Source: Candidatus Thioglobus sp.
Lineage (GTDB): Bacteria > Pseudomonadota > Gammaproteobacteria > PS1 > Pseudothioglobaceae
Assembly: GCA_012959965.1 (NCBI GenBank)
Contig: DUCF01000026.1
Span: forward strand, 1-64,000
DNA: 64,000 bases
Direction: 5' to 3'
Part shown: positions 37,733 to 46,101 of the stretch, in pieces
Position numbering within the stretch: position 1 is the first letter of the stretch
Layout of the letters: each line of letters starts with the position of its first letter
Notes under the pieces: generated by a model
Told to the model about the DNA's origin: nothing
The model's database searches: none
What the model saw: the letters and a program-made list of their open reading frames with translations, nothing else
Position numbers and translations under genes: made by a program

Positions 37733-38968
37733 TTAGTCATATTTGCGTATATCGTCGATAACTATGCCATCATTGGGCAGTGAACCGGGTTCAAGCAGTT
37801 CTACCTCGCCACGCAGTTTACAAATTTCACGAATGCTGTCACGAATCGCTGCATTGAGTGATTGATCAGCGCACGAGGTTTCGCATTGTAGGGTTATCTG
37901 ATCAGCCTCATCAATCCAGTTTATTGTGAGTCGGGCACGACTGATTTCAGGATAGCGCTGAACAATTTTATTGACCTGCTCCGGGTGAATAAACATACCG
38001 CGTACTTTTGCGGTTTGATCGGCTCGTCCCATCCAGCCTTTGATGCGCTTATTGGTTCGTCCACACGGGCTTTCCCCCGACATAATGGTAGAAAGATCGC
38101 CGGTTGCAAATCGTATCAGCGGGTAGTCTGGGTTCAAACTGGTGACTACTACTTCGCCAACTTCACCGTCTGCCACCCTGTCACCAGTACCGGGACGCAC
38201 GATTTCAAGATAAACGCCTTCATCAATAATCAAACCTTCCTGGGCTTTTGATTCGTAGGCAATAACGCCGAGGTCGGCAGTTGTATAACATTGCTGCACA
38301 CGAATTCCCCGCTCGATAAGGCCTGTACGAATAGAGGGTGGTAGCGCCTCACCACTGACCATAGCCTTTTTAATCGAACTAACATCAAGATTCAGCTCGT
38401 GGGCCTTATCAAGAATAATTTTCAAAAAAGAGGGTGTGCCGACATAACCGTTCGGACGCAGGTCCGCAATAGTCTGCGCCTGGAGTTCTGTTTGTCCGAC
38501 TCCGGCCGGAACCACACTACAGCCCAGTGCATGAGCGCCACTATCGACCATGGCTCCTGCTGGGGTAAAATGATACGAAAAACAGTTGTGCAGAAGATCC
38601 CCAGATCTAAAACCAGCTGCGTAGAGAGCTCTCGCGAAGTTAGCGAAATCTGTCCTAGCGGTGCCTGGTTCATATATAGGCCCCGGCGAGGCGAATATAT
38701 GGGTAAGTCGCCCATTTTGCATGGCCTCCATCCCGCCAAAGGGAGGCGTGAGACGTTGCTTTTCAACAAGTTCAGATTTTCTCGTGACAGGCAGTTTACT
38801 GATAGCATTAACATCCAGCAGGTGTTCCGGCTCAAAATCTTTTAATAGTAGTTTGTAAGCAACAGAATGCTCTTTAGCATGCGCTATCTGCTTACGAATA
38901 GCTTGGCAAAGCGCCTGCTCACGCTGCTCTGCATTTCGAGTTTCTAGGGAATCATAAAATTCACTCAT
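37733..38968 (-). CDS. Phenylacetate-CoA ligase-like adenylate-forming enzyme
   Basis: PaaK-family AMP-forming ligase, 411 aa. Features: RKSELVEKQRLTPPFGG near residue 64, a GYVGTPSFLKIIL segment near 150, GEALPPSIRTGLIERGI, CYTTADLGVIAYES, and the C-terminal WMGRADQTAKVRGMFIHPEQV that leads the mobile domain. The family activates aryl or short acids to CoA thioesters. The Ser/Thr-rich AMP loop is replaced by FASPGPIYEPGTAR, as in a PaaK subgroup. Together with the transporter it suggests an aromatic or cyclic acid, but no ring-oxygenase genes are present. Confidence 0.87.
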   Translation of the reverse strand: MSEFYDSLETRNAEQREQALCQAIRKQIAHAKEHSVAYKLLLKDFEPEHLLDVNAISKLPVTRKSELVEKQRLTPPFGGMEAMQNGRLTHIFASPGPIYEPGTARTDFANFARALYAAGFRSGDLLHNCFSYHFTPAGAMVDSGAHALGCSVVPAGVGQTELQAQTIADLRPNGYVGTPSFLKIILDKAHELNLDVSSIKKAMVSGEALPPSIRTGLIERGIRVQQCYTTADLGVIAYESKAQEGLIIDEGVYLEIVRPGTGDRVADGEVGEVVVTSLNPDYPLIRFATGDLSTIMSGESPCGRTNKRIKGWMGRADQTAKVRGMFIHPEQVNKIVQRYPEISRARLTINWIDEADQITLQCETSCADQSLNAAIRDSIREICKLRGEVELLEPGSLPNDGIVIDDIRKYD

Positions 38969-38992
38969 AATAGTTATAGTGCTGCTGCGACT

Positions 38993-39808
38993 TTACGTTA
39001 GCCAGCGTTTACGGCGGCGATAGTTTTTAACATTACGAAAGTTCTTTTTACCTTCTTTTGAAATGCCAAGATAAAATTCTTTTACATCTTCATTTTCAGC
39101 AAGTTCGCTTGCGAGCCCCTCCATAACAATTCGCCCGTTTTCCATAATATAACCAAAATCTGAGTATCTCAATGCAATGTTAGTATTTTGTTCTGCGAGC
39201 AGAAAGGTGACGCCTTCTTGTTCGTTAAGTTGTTTTATTATTTCAAAAATATCTTCTACCAGCTGCGGCGCTAAACCCATAGAAGGCTCATCAAGTAATA
39301 TCATTTCAGGATTGGACATTAAAGCACGGCCAACTGCACACATTTGTTGTTCGCCACCCGATGTGTAACCAGCTTGACTTTTGCGTCGCTCAGCAAGACG
39401 CGGAAAATACTGATAAACCATCTCGAGATTTTTTGCTACTGCTTTACGCCCACCACTAAGGGTATAGGCCCCGGTGAGAAGGTTTTCTTCGATGGTCAAA
39501 TGCTCAAAACAATGGCGACCCTCCATGACCTGTATCACACCATGATCCACCAAATCGGCAGGGCTTTGACTCTCTACTTGCTGATCCTTATACAAAATAT
39601 TGCCTTTAGTCACAACACCTCTTTCCGCCCCAAGCAGGCCTGAAATTGACTTCAATGTGGTGCTCTTTCCAGCGCCATTAGCGCCCAGCAAAGCAATGAT
39701 ACTACCTTTAGGGACATTCAGTGAAACGCCTTTAAGAACAAGGATGACGTGATCATATATAACTTCAATATTGTTGATTTGCAATAAAGGGGTGTCTTGA
39801 TTGCTCAT
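38993..39808 (-). CDS. LIV-type ABC transporter ATP-binding protein (LivF-like)
   Basis: ATPase subunit of a branched-chain-amino-acid-type importer, 271 aa. Walker A GANGAGKST near residue 43, signature YTSGGEQQMCAVGRALM near 150, Walker B MILLDEPSMGLAP, and the H-loop position is occupied by FLLAEQN, as in LivF proteins. It has a basic C-terminal extension NVKNYRRRKRW. It is separated from the permeases by 73 bp and followed by the PaaK-like ligase. Confidence 0.93.
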   Translation of the reverse strand: MSNQDTPLLQINNIEVIYDHVILVLKGVSLNVPKGSIIALLGANGAGKSTTLKSISGLLGAERGVVTKGNILYKDQQVESQSPADLVDHGVIQVMEGRHCFEHLTIEENLLTGAYTLSGGRKAVAKNLEMVYQYFPRLAERRKSQAGYTSGGEQQMCAVGRALMSNPEMILLDEPSMGLAPQLVEDIFEIIKQLNEQEGVTFLLAEQNTNIALRYSDFGYIMENGRIVMEGLASELAENEDVKEFYLGISKEGKKNFRNVKNYRRRKRWLT

Positions 39809-39881
39809 TTTAAGCTTTCCTTTTTATTATTTAACAGCGTTTATTTTCTACAGAGGTGCTTCTCATAGTCAATGCCCCATA

Positions 39882-40961
39882 TCAGTGGGGGAATGGCCAG
39901 AGCCTCAATTTTTCCTTCAACAATGACCAGAGCCGCGCTAAACCGTGAGGCTCAACAATGAGGAAGAAGACAATAAGTGCGCCAAAGATCATGTATTCCA
40001 TATGCGAAATCATATCGGTTCTAATATTTAACCCTAGCATGGTTGGGAGGTTATTAAGCAGAATCGGTAACAATATAATAAAAGCCGCACCTAGGAATGC
40101 GCCCATAATCGAACCCAAGCCGCCGATAATAATCATAAACAACACCTGAAAAGAGCGATTGACATCAAACGCCAATGGCTCAACCGACCCAGTGTAGAGA
40201 AAAGCCCACAGCGCACCAGCGACTCCGCAGAAAAAAGAGCTAACAGCAAATGCTTTGAGTTTTGTTCTCAACATAGGAATGCCGATAATTTCAGCGGCTA
40301 TATCCATATCGCGAACAGCCCTCCATTCACGACCAATATTAGACCGTACTAGGTTTTTTGCCACGAGCGCCAACAAGACCACAACACTCAGCGTAAACAT
40401 ATATTTTGCGACTAAAGAGGCTTCCGGCCCGGTGATAAAGACATCGCCAAAAATAGTCATTGGTGGGGCGCTAATAACTCCTGAGGCACTGTAATTGGTG
40501 AACCAGCCAAATTTATCAAACATCCAGATCAGAAAGAATTGTGAAGCAAGGGTTGCAACAGCCAGATAAAAGCCTTTAATTCGCAAAGAGGGAATACCAA
40601 ACAAGATACCAACAGCAGCCGCTATGAGACCCGCCCCGAAGATCACCAAGACAATGTGCATGTCGGGAAAAGAAGTGGCAAGCTTATAAGCGGAAAAAGC
40701 ACCAGTTGCCATAAATCCACCCGTACCCAAACTGAGCTGGCCGCAATAGCCCGTCAATATATTCAGCCCCAGTGCTGCCAGTGCTAGAATCAGGAATGGC
40801 AGCATGATTGCACCCAACCAGTATTCACTGCCAACTGCCGGGATTAGCAAAAATGCAATCGCAAAAATACCAATCATGGACCAACGATCTTGGGGAATAG
40901 TAAAAATCGCATGGTCTGCGCGATATGTTGTCTTATAAACCCCTGCTTCACGATAGATCAT
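39882..40961 (-). CDS. LIV-type ABC transporter permease (LivM-like)
   Basis: Membrane subunit, 359 aa from the ATG at 40961, 2 bp after the LivH-like stop and preceded by GAGGG; the frame is open into livH. About nine hydrophobic helices, with LGLNILTGYCGQLSLGTGGFMATGAF and GREWRAVRDMDIAAEIIGIPMLRTKLKAFAVSSFFCGVAGAL, the coupling loop that contacts the ATPases. It partners the LivH-like protein in the heterodimeric channel. Confidence 0.93.
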   Translation of the reverse strand: MIYREAGVYKTTYRADHAIFTIPQDRWSMIGIFAIAFLLIPAVGSEYWLGAIMLPFLILALAALGLNILTGYCGQLSLGTGGFMATGAFSAYKLATSFPDMHIVLVIFGAGLIAAAVGILFGIPSLRIKGFYLAVATLASQFFLIWMFDKFGWFTNYSASGVISAPPMTIFGDVFITGPEASLVAKYMFTLSVVVLLALVAKNLVRSNIGREWRAVRDMDIAAEIIGIPMLRTKLKAFAVSSFFCGVAGALWAFLYTGSVEPLAFDVNRSFQVLFMIIIGGLGSIMGAFLGAAFIILLPILLNNLPTMLGLNIRTDMISHMEYMIFGALIVFFLIVEPHGLARLWSLLKEKLRLWPFPH

Positions 40962-40963
40962 TA

Positions 40964-41956
40964 CTATACCCTCTCGATAATTTTTTCGCCAAACAAACCT
41001 TGCGGACGAAATACTAAAAATAACAGTGCCAGCATATACGCAAACCACTCTTCGATGCCGCCTCCTATCATCGGAGCGAGAAAGACTTCAGCCAGTTTTT
41101 CACCAGCACCTATTATCAAACCTCCAATGATGGCCCCGGGGACCGAGGTGAACCCGCCTAGAATCAAAACTGGCAGCGCTTTTAATGCGATCAGGGAGAG
41201 TGCAAACTGCACCCCCATCTTACTGCCCCACATCATGCCGGCAACCAGACCAACCAGGCCAGCGACCGTCCACACAATAATCCAGATGTGCTTCAGTGGA
41301 ATGCCCACGCTGAGCGCTGCCTGATGGTCATCGGCTACCGCACGTAATGCACGACCTATACGGGTGTACTGAAAGAAAATACTCAGCCCGACTACCATGA
41401 CAGCGGCAATCCCAGCGGCGAATAGGTCAAAATCATTGATTAATATTTGTCCGTCAAAGTAAAAACCGGGTGCTTCTGAAATCCCAAGACTCAACACTTT
41501 AACCTCTGACCCCCACAAAGTCTGACCAAAGCCATCAAGAAAATAAGCGATGCCGATTGTGGCCATGAATAGGATAATAGGCTCCTGATTAACCAACTTA
41601 CTAAGCACCAGTCTTTCAATAGATACCGCCAACAGGAACATCACACCCATGGTAGCAACTATTGCCAGCCACATCGGCAAACCGAGCCCATGGAGCCCGA
41701 CCAGAGTCAATGCAGCAAACAGCACAATTGCTCCCTGCGAAAAATTGAACACTCCAGAGGCTTTAAAAATTAGTACAAAACCCAGTGCAATCAGTGAATA
41801 CATCACACCAGAAAGCAAGCCGCCTATAGCCACTTCAAAGAAAAATGGCCAGTTGAAAAAAATCTGATCCGATAATTGGCCAGCTGTCCACGGGACAACA
41901 ACCATTAGCACAATAAAGGCCAGAATAATATAAATAATATCTCGTTCTATGCGCAT
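40964..41956 (-). CDS. LIV-type ABC transporter permease (LivH-like)
   Basis: Membrane subunit, 330 aa, about eight hydrophobic helices. Family motifs: GLLSGVMYSLIALGFVLIFKASGVFNFSQGAIV in the first third and RALRAVADDHQAALSVGIPLKHIWIIVW, the coupling loop with ATPase. Lies 11 bp after the LivG-like gene. The context with two CoA ligases suggests an organic acid rather than an amino acid as substrate. Confidence 0.93.
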   Translation of the reverse strand: MRIERDIIYIILAFIVLMVVVPWTAGQLSDQIFFNWPFFFEVAIGGLLSGVMYSLIALGFVLIFKASGVFNFSQGAIVLFAALTLVGLHGLGLPMWLAIVATMGVMFLLAVSIERLVLSKLVNQEPIILFMATIGIAYFLDGFGQTLWGSEVKVLSLGISEAPGFYFDGQILINDFDLFAAGIAAVMVVGLSIFFQYTRIGRALRAVADDHQAALSVGIPLKHIWIIVWTVAGLVGLVAGMMWGSKMGVQFALSLIALKALPVLILGGFTSVPGAIIGGLIIGAGEKLAEVFLAPMIGGGIEEWFAYMLALLFLVFRPQGLFGEKIIERV

Positions 41957-41967
41957 GTTCTTTTTCC

Positions 41968-42759
41968 TTAGTGAGAAACGCCAAGATAGGCGTCGATAAC
42001 AGTTTGGTTACTACGAACCTCATCCGGAGGTCCATCGGCTAGTTGCAGCCCATAATCGAGCACAACAACTCTATCCGACAAATCCATGACTACACCCATA
42101 TCGTGCTCAATAAGAATTATGGTGGTACCAAATTCATCGTTTATGTCGAGAATAAAGCGCGACATATCTTCTTTTTCTTCAACATTCATGCCGGCCATAG
42201 GTTCGTCAAGTAGCAAAATATCAGGCTCAGCGGCAAGGGCACGCCCCAACTCGACACGTTTTTGAAACCCGTAAGGTAGGCGACCCACCGGGGTTTTACG
42301 AATATTCTGAATTTCAAGAAAATCGATAATTTCTTCGACTTTTTGACGGTGTTCGATTTCTTCTTTTTGTGCTTTACCCCAATACCAACCCTGTTGGAAA
42401 ATATTGCATTTCATTTTCAGATTGCGTCCGGTCATAATATTATCCAAAGTACTCATACCTTTAAATAAGGCAATATTCTGAAAAGTACGAGCAATGCCGG
42501 ATGCAGCCGCCTTATGCACATCCATCTCCTTGCGTTTTTCCCCGCGAAAAGTAATACTGCCCTCTTGGGGGTGGTAAAAACCATTAATCACATTTAGCAT
42601 GGAACTTTTACCCGCGCCATTGGGTCCGATAATCGAGCGTATTTCACCTTGTCTAACATCAAAACTGATGTCGTCCAATACTTTCATTGCGCCAAAAGAC
42701 AGGCTAATGTTATCGAGGGCGAGAATCACGTCTCCAATTTTACGTTCGTTCATATCCAT
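41968..42759 (-). CDS. LIV-type ABC transporter ATP-binding protein (LivG-like)
   Basis: Second ATPase of the importer, 263 aa. Walker A GPNGAGKSS near residue 41, signature region LPYGFQKRVELGRALAAEP, Walker B ILLDEPMAGMN, and H-loop IILIEHDMGVVMDLSDRVVVL, typical of LivG. Directly follows the acyl-CoA ligase gene (4-bp gap), so ligase and transporter are co-expressed. Confidence 0.93.
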   Translation of the reverse strand: MDMNERKIGDVILALDNISLSFGAMKVLDDISFDVRQGEIRSIIGPNGAGKSSMLNVINGFYHPQEGSITFRGEKRKEMDVHKAAASGIARTFQNIALFKGMSTLDNIMTGRNLKMKCNIFQQGWYWGKAQKEEIEHRQKVEEIIDFLEIQNIRKTPVGRLPYGFQKRVELGRALAAEPDILLLDEPMAGMNVEEKEDMSRFILDINDEFGTTIILIEHDMGVVMDLSDRVVVLDYGLQLADGPPDEVRSNQTVIDAYLGVSH

Positions 42760-42763
42760 AGTA

Positions 42764-44725
42764 TTAAACCTCGCTCGCTGCGGTTAAATTGTCAATCGAG
42801 TAAACCTCGGCATTGCTGATTTTTACATCTGCCTCTAACAGCCCTGTACGACCATCTTCAAAGGTAACTTGGGTTTTAACGTGACATTCATCTAAGTTAG
42901 AGTAAAGGGCATCGATTAAAACTTTATAACGATCACCAACAAAATTTCGTTTTACCTTGCGGGTACGCGTTAACTCACCATCGTCGGCATCCAGCTCTTT
43001 ATGTAGAATAATAAACCTATGTATTTGTGAACCTCCTAAGCGTGAATCTTTTGAAAGATCCTTGTTAACCTTGTTGACGCATTCCTTGATTAAGCCATAA
43101 ACTTCACTTTGTGCGGCTAAGTCAATATAGCCGGAATAGGCTAGGTTACGACGTTCGGCCCAATTTCCAACCGCTTCTATATCAATATTTATAAACGCAC
43201 AACTGTGATCGCGCTCGTTGCCAAATAAAACAGCTTCTTTGATAAACGAGTAAAACTTCAATTTATTTTCAATGTACTTAGGTGCAAACATTGTGCCGTT
43301 GTTTAGTTTGCCCACGTCTTTGGCACGATCAATGATCTTTAAGTGGCCATTCTGTTCATCAAAAAAACCAGCGTCGCCAGTAAGAACCCAGCCATCAGCT
43401 GTTTTTGTACTGGCGGTTGATTCCGGATTTTTATAATAAGAATGAAATACGCCCGGACTGCGATATAAAATTTCTCCGTTATCATCGATTTTTATCTCCA
43501 CATCGATGGCCGGAGTGCCAACAGTATCGGCAAAAACCTCGCCATCTGGCTGGACACAAAGGAATACCATGCACTCAGTTTGACCGTACAGCTGCTTGAT
43601 ATTAATACCGAGCGAGCGATAAAATTCAAAAATTTCTGGACCAATAGCTTCACCGGCAGTATACGCAAGTTTGATACGGCCTAGTCCAAGTGCGTCTTTA
43701 AGTGGCCCGTAAACCAAAAAACTTCCCAGCTTATACAACAGCGAGTCTGTAACTGAAACTTTTTCTCCATTAAGAATTTTGACACCGTTCTTACGTGCAT
43801 GCTCCATAAAGTAGTGAAACATGCTGCGTTTTAACTTGCCAGCATCCTCCATACGAATCATCACTTGGGTCAAAATGTTTTCGTACACGCGTGGCGGTGC
43901 AAAATAATAAGTTGGCCCTATCTCTCTCAGGTCATTAGTGACTGTTGAGCCGTTTTCAGGGCAACTGACACAGAAACCAGCAACAAGGGATTGGGCGTAT
44001 GAAAACAGATTGTCGCCCACCCAAGCCATTGGTAAATAAGCCAACACGTCCTCGTCGGCTGTCAAGCCTTCACGCACAATTCCATTGTGTGCGGTAATAA
44101 TAACGTTGTCATTAGTTAGCACAACCCCTTTGGGCTGGCCAGTAGTGCCAGAAGTATAGAGCATAATAGCAATCTCATCACCATCAGATTGTGCCATTTC
44201 GTTGTTAAGGTAATCACCGTGCTGTTGATTGTACTCTTGGCCCTGGCGCTGAATATCTTCGAAATTATGCAAAAATGGTTGGTCGTAATGGCGCAAGCCG
44301 CGAGGATCATCAAAAATAATATGCTCTATTTGAGGGCAACGATCTCGTATTTCGAGCAATTTATCAACCTGCTCTTGGTCTTCTACCAATGCAATTTTTG
44401 CATCAGCATTATCGAGAATATAAGCCATTTCATCAGCAACCGAATCCTGATATAACGGCACCGGTATGGCACCCAATGTTTGGGCTGCAGTCATACCCCA
44501 GTAAAGGCGAGGGCGATTGTCACCGATGATAGCCAGTTTTTCGCCACGTTTCAGACCCAGCGACGCCAGGCCGCCGGCCAGTGTTTGAACCTCTTTACTC
44601 ACTTGCGACCAAGTCCAGGATTGCCAGATGCCCAAGTCTTTCTCACGCATGGCGGTATGATTGGGGCGCAGTTTTACGTGACTTGCAAGTAATCTTGGAA
44701 AAGTATCGTGTGGCTTGTTGCTCAT
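42764..44725 (-). CDS. AMP-dependent acyl-CoA synthetase (FadD15/long-chain type)
   Basis: Activates a carboxylic acid with ATP and CoA, 653 aa from the ATG at 44725; an ATG at 44758 would add eleven residues. AMP-binding P-loop YTSGTTGQPKGVV near residue 188, YGQTECMV near 390, and VLTGDAGFFDEQNGHLKIIDRAKDVGKLNNG leading the C-terminal domain. Ligases of this type begin LIV-transporter gene clusters in several proteobacteria, where the imported acid is trapped as a CoA ester. First gene of the operon, behind an operator pair. Confidence 0.92.
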   Translation of the reverse strand: MSNKPHDTFPRLLASHVKLRPNHTAMREKDLGIWQSWTWSQVSKEVQTLAGGLASLGLKRGEKLAIIGDNRPRLYWGMTAAQTLGAIPVPLYQDSVADEMAYILDNADAKIALVEDQEQVDKLLEIRDRCPQIEHIIFDDPRGLRHYDQPFLHNFEDIQRQGQEYNQQHGDYLNNEMAQSDGDEIAIMLYTSGTTGQPKGVVLTNDNVIITAHNGIVREGLTADEDVLAYLPMAWVGDNLFSYAQSLVAGFCVSCPENGSTVTNDLREIGPTYYFAPPRVYENILTQVMIRMEDAGKLKRSMFHYFMEHARKNGVKILNGEKVSVTDSLLYKLGSFLVYGPLKDALGLGRIKLAYTAGEAIGPEIFEFYRSLGINIKQLYGQTECMVFLCVQPDGEVFADTVGTPAIDVEIKIDDNGEILYRSPGVFHSYYKNPESTASTKTADGWVLTGDAGFFDEQNGHLKIIDRAKDVGKLNNGTMFAPKYIENKLKFYSFIKEAVLFGNERDHSCAFINIDIEAVGNWAERRNLAYSGYIDLAAQSEVYGLIKECVNKVNKDLSKDSRLGGSQIHRFIILHKELDADDGELTRTRKVKRNFVGDRYKVLIDALYSNLDECHVKTQVTFEDGRTGLLEADVKISNAEVYSIDNLTAASEV

Positions 44726-44824
44726 GTAAAGTGTCGTTTTATATTTAAAAAGTGGCATTATTATTTAATTATCGATGCAGCAATTAAATTACAATGATGA
44801 AATAATACACTTGAATTTCATACA

Positions 44825-44834
44825 TTGTAAACAA
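44825..44834. promoter_or_regulatory. Palindromic operator candidate, promoter 2 proximal site
   Basis: TTGTAAACAA followed by TTTAT, as after the matching site at 35626 (TTGTCAACAA, TTTAT). About 100 bp upstream of the ligase start. Confidence 0.5.
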
Positions 44835-44886
44835 TTTATGGAAATATAATCAGTATTTCCCTTTAATTAATTATTTACGGCATATA

Positions 44887-44896
44887 TTGTTAACAA
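44887..44896. promoter_or_regulatory. Palindromic operator candidate, promoter 2 distal site
   Basis: Perfect palindrome TTGTTAACAA, 62 bp from the first site. The stretch before it (TTATTTACGGCATAT) resembles that in promoter 1 (TTATTTATGCATAT). Confidence 0.5.
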
Positions 44897-44939
44897 AATA
44901 TAGATACCAGGTGGGAATCTTTGCCACAAAACCTCAATA

Positions 44940-45107
44940 ATGCAAAAATCACCATACACCAAACTCAAAATAGGGCGTCCCCATTCATGCCAATATTTTG
45001 AGCAACGACTTGAAGCTACCGGTTGTGCGGCAATAATCAAGCACTCTATTCAAAAAAAAACTATACCGAAAAACAGCGGAATGTTAATTTATAAAAGACT
45101 GTACTGA
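44940..45107 (+). CDS. Possible 55-aa small protein (hypothetical)
   Basis: ATG at 44940, stop TGA at 45105-45107. The product is basic (MQKSPYTKLKIGRPHSCQYF at the start, two later Lys-rich patches) with no recognised domain and no good ribosome-binding site. It could be a remnant or chance frame in regulatory DNA; I give it low weight. Confidence 0.2.
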   Translation: MQKSPYTKLKIGRPHSCQYFEQRLEATGCAAIIKHSIQKKTIPKNSGMLIYKRLY

Positions 45108-45157
45108 AGTATTGTATTTGCACCTCTACCCCCCTTAGTAAGCCGTAAACTGCTTGC

Positions 45158-45186
45158 TTGACAGCTACAGAACAATACACTATATT
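45158..45186 (+). promoter_or_regulatory. Near-consensus sigma-70 promoter of the monooxygenase operon
   Basis: Perfect -35 TTGACA (45158-45163), 17-bp spacer, -10 TATATT (45181-45186). It lies about 80 bp before the hydrolase start and is the closest match to consensus I saw in the window. Confidence 0.75.
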
Positions 45187-45264
45187 AGTACGCCTCAAGT
45201 CGGCAGGCAGTGAGTGAAAACGGTGTGTGCCATTAATGACTTTTAAAGCGTTGTAAGGATTACA

Positions 45265-46101
45265 ATGATTGACTTGAGTACCGACCTAACTCTATCCTTT
45301 CGAAAATTTACCGCCGATGGCACGGCGTATACCATATCTGACGCGCCCTTGCCTACGCTTGTATTTATCCACGGTGTTGGAATGAATGCCGATGTATGGC
45401 AGTCACAGTTAGAATACTTCAGTGGTTCTTATCAAGTTATCGCCTATGATTTTCTAGGTCATGGCCAGAGCCCTCTGCCCAACGACAACCCCACATTGGA
45501 TGACTACGTAGAGCAGCTTAATCGTCTCATTGAGCATGTTGGTGTATCGTCTCTTTCTCTGGTGGGTCACTCGATGGGCGCCCTGCTTAGTGTTGCCTTT
45601 ACACTGAAATATCCCGACAAAGTGCAAAGCCTAATACCTATTAATATTGTCTTTAATCGAACTCTGACGGAACAAAATCGAGTCCTGCAAAGGGCCGAGC
45701 AAGTCATTGAGTCTGGCGAAATTGGCAATACCACTCCAGCCCTAAGGCGCTGGTTTGAAGGCAAAGATAGCACTGAAGAGTTAATAAAAATAGCAAAAAT
45801 TAAACAGTGGCTGATGGGTGTTTCGCCCTATGGTTACGGGCGCACTTATCGTTTATTTGCACTTTCTGACAAGGTGTTCGTTAATAAACTCTCGCTCTTA
45901 ACCGCCCCTGTTTTATACTTAACGGGTGATAACGACCCGAACTCCACTCCAGCAATGTCTAAACAAATGGCAGACTTAACACCTCTGGGTGAATATTGCT
46001 CGATTGCCAATGAAGCGCATATGATGGCTTACATTGCCCACGATAAGACCAATGAAGTCATTGAGTCTTTTCTAAACAAACACCACTCAACTAATGATTA
46101 G
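45265..46101 (+). CDS. Alpha/beta hydrolase
   Basis: Serine hydrolase of 278 aa. Oxyanion motif FIHGVGMNADVW near residue 37, nucleophile elbow VGHSMGALLS near 100, late Asp in LTGDNDPNSTP near 220, and catalytic His in NEAHMMAYIAH near 253. No signal peptide, so cytoplasmic. First gene of a five-gene operon, overlapping the flavin reductase by 8 bp. It may hydrolyse a lactone, ester or ring-opened intermediate made by the adjacent monooxygenase; the substrate is unknown. Confidence 0.9.
   Translation: MIDLSTDLTLSFRKFTADGTAYTISDAPLPTLVFIHGVGMNADVWQSQLEYFSGSYQVIAYDFLGHGQSPLPNDNPTLDDYVEQLNRLIEHVGVSSLSLVGHSMGALLSVAFTLKYPDKVQSLIPINIVFNRTLTEQNRVLQRAEQVIESGEIGNTTPALRRWFEGKDSTEELIKIAKIKQWLMGVSPYGYGRTYRLFALSDKVFVNKLSLLTAPVLYLTGDNDPNSTPAMSKQMADLTPLGEYCSIANEAHMMAYIAHDKTNEVIESFLNKHHSTND

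Larger units (their letters stand above)
44759..45264. other. 506-bp divergent regulatory region
   Basis: Between the divergent ligase/transporter operon and the hydrolase/monooxygenase operon. It contains two TTGTnAACAA sites near the ligase, a 55-codon open frame (44940-45107) of doubtful reality, and a near-consensus promoter for the plus-strand operon (45158-45186). Confidence 0.7.
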
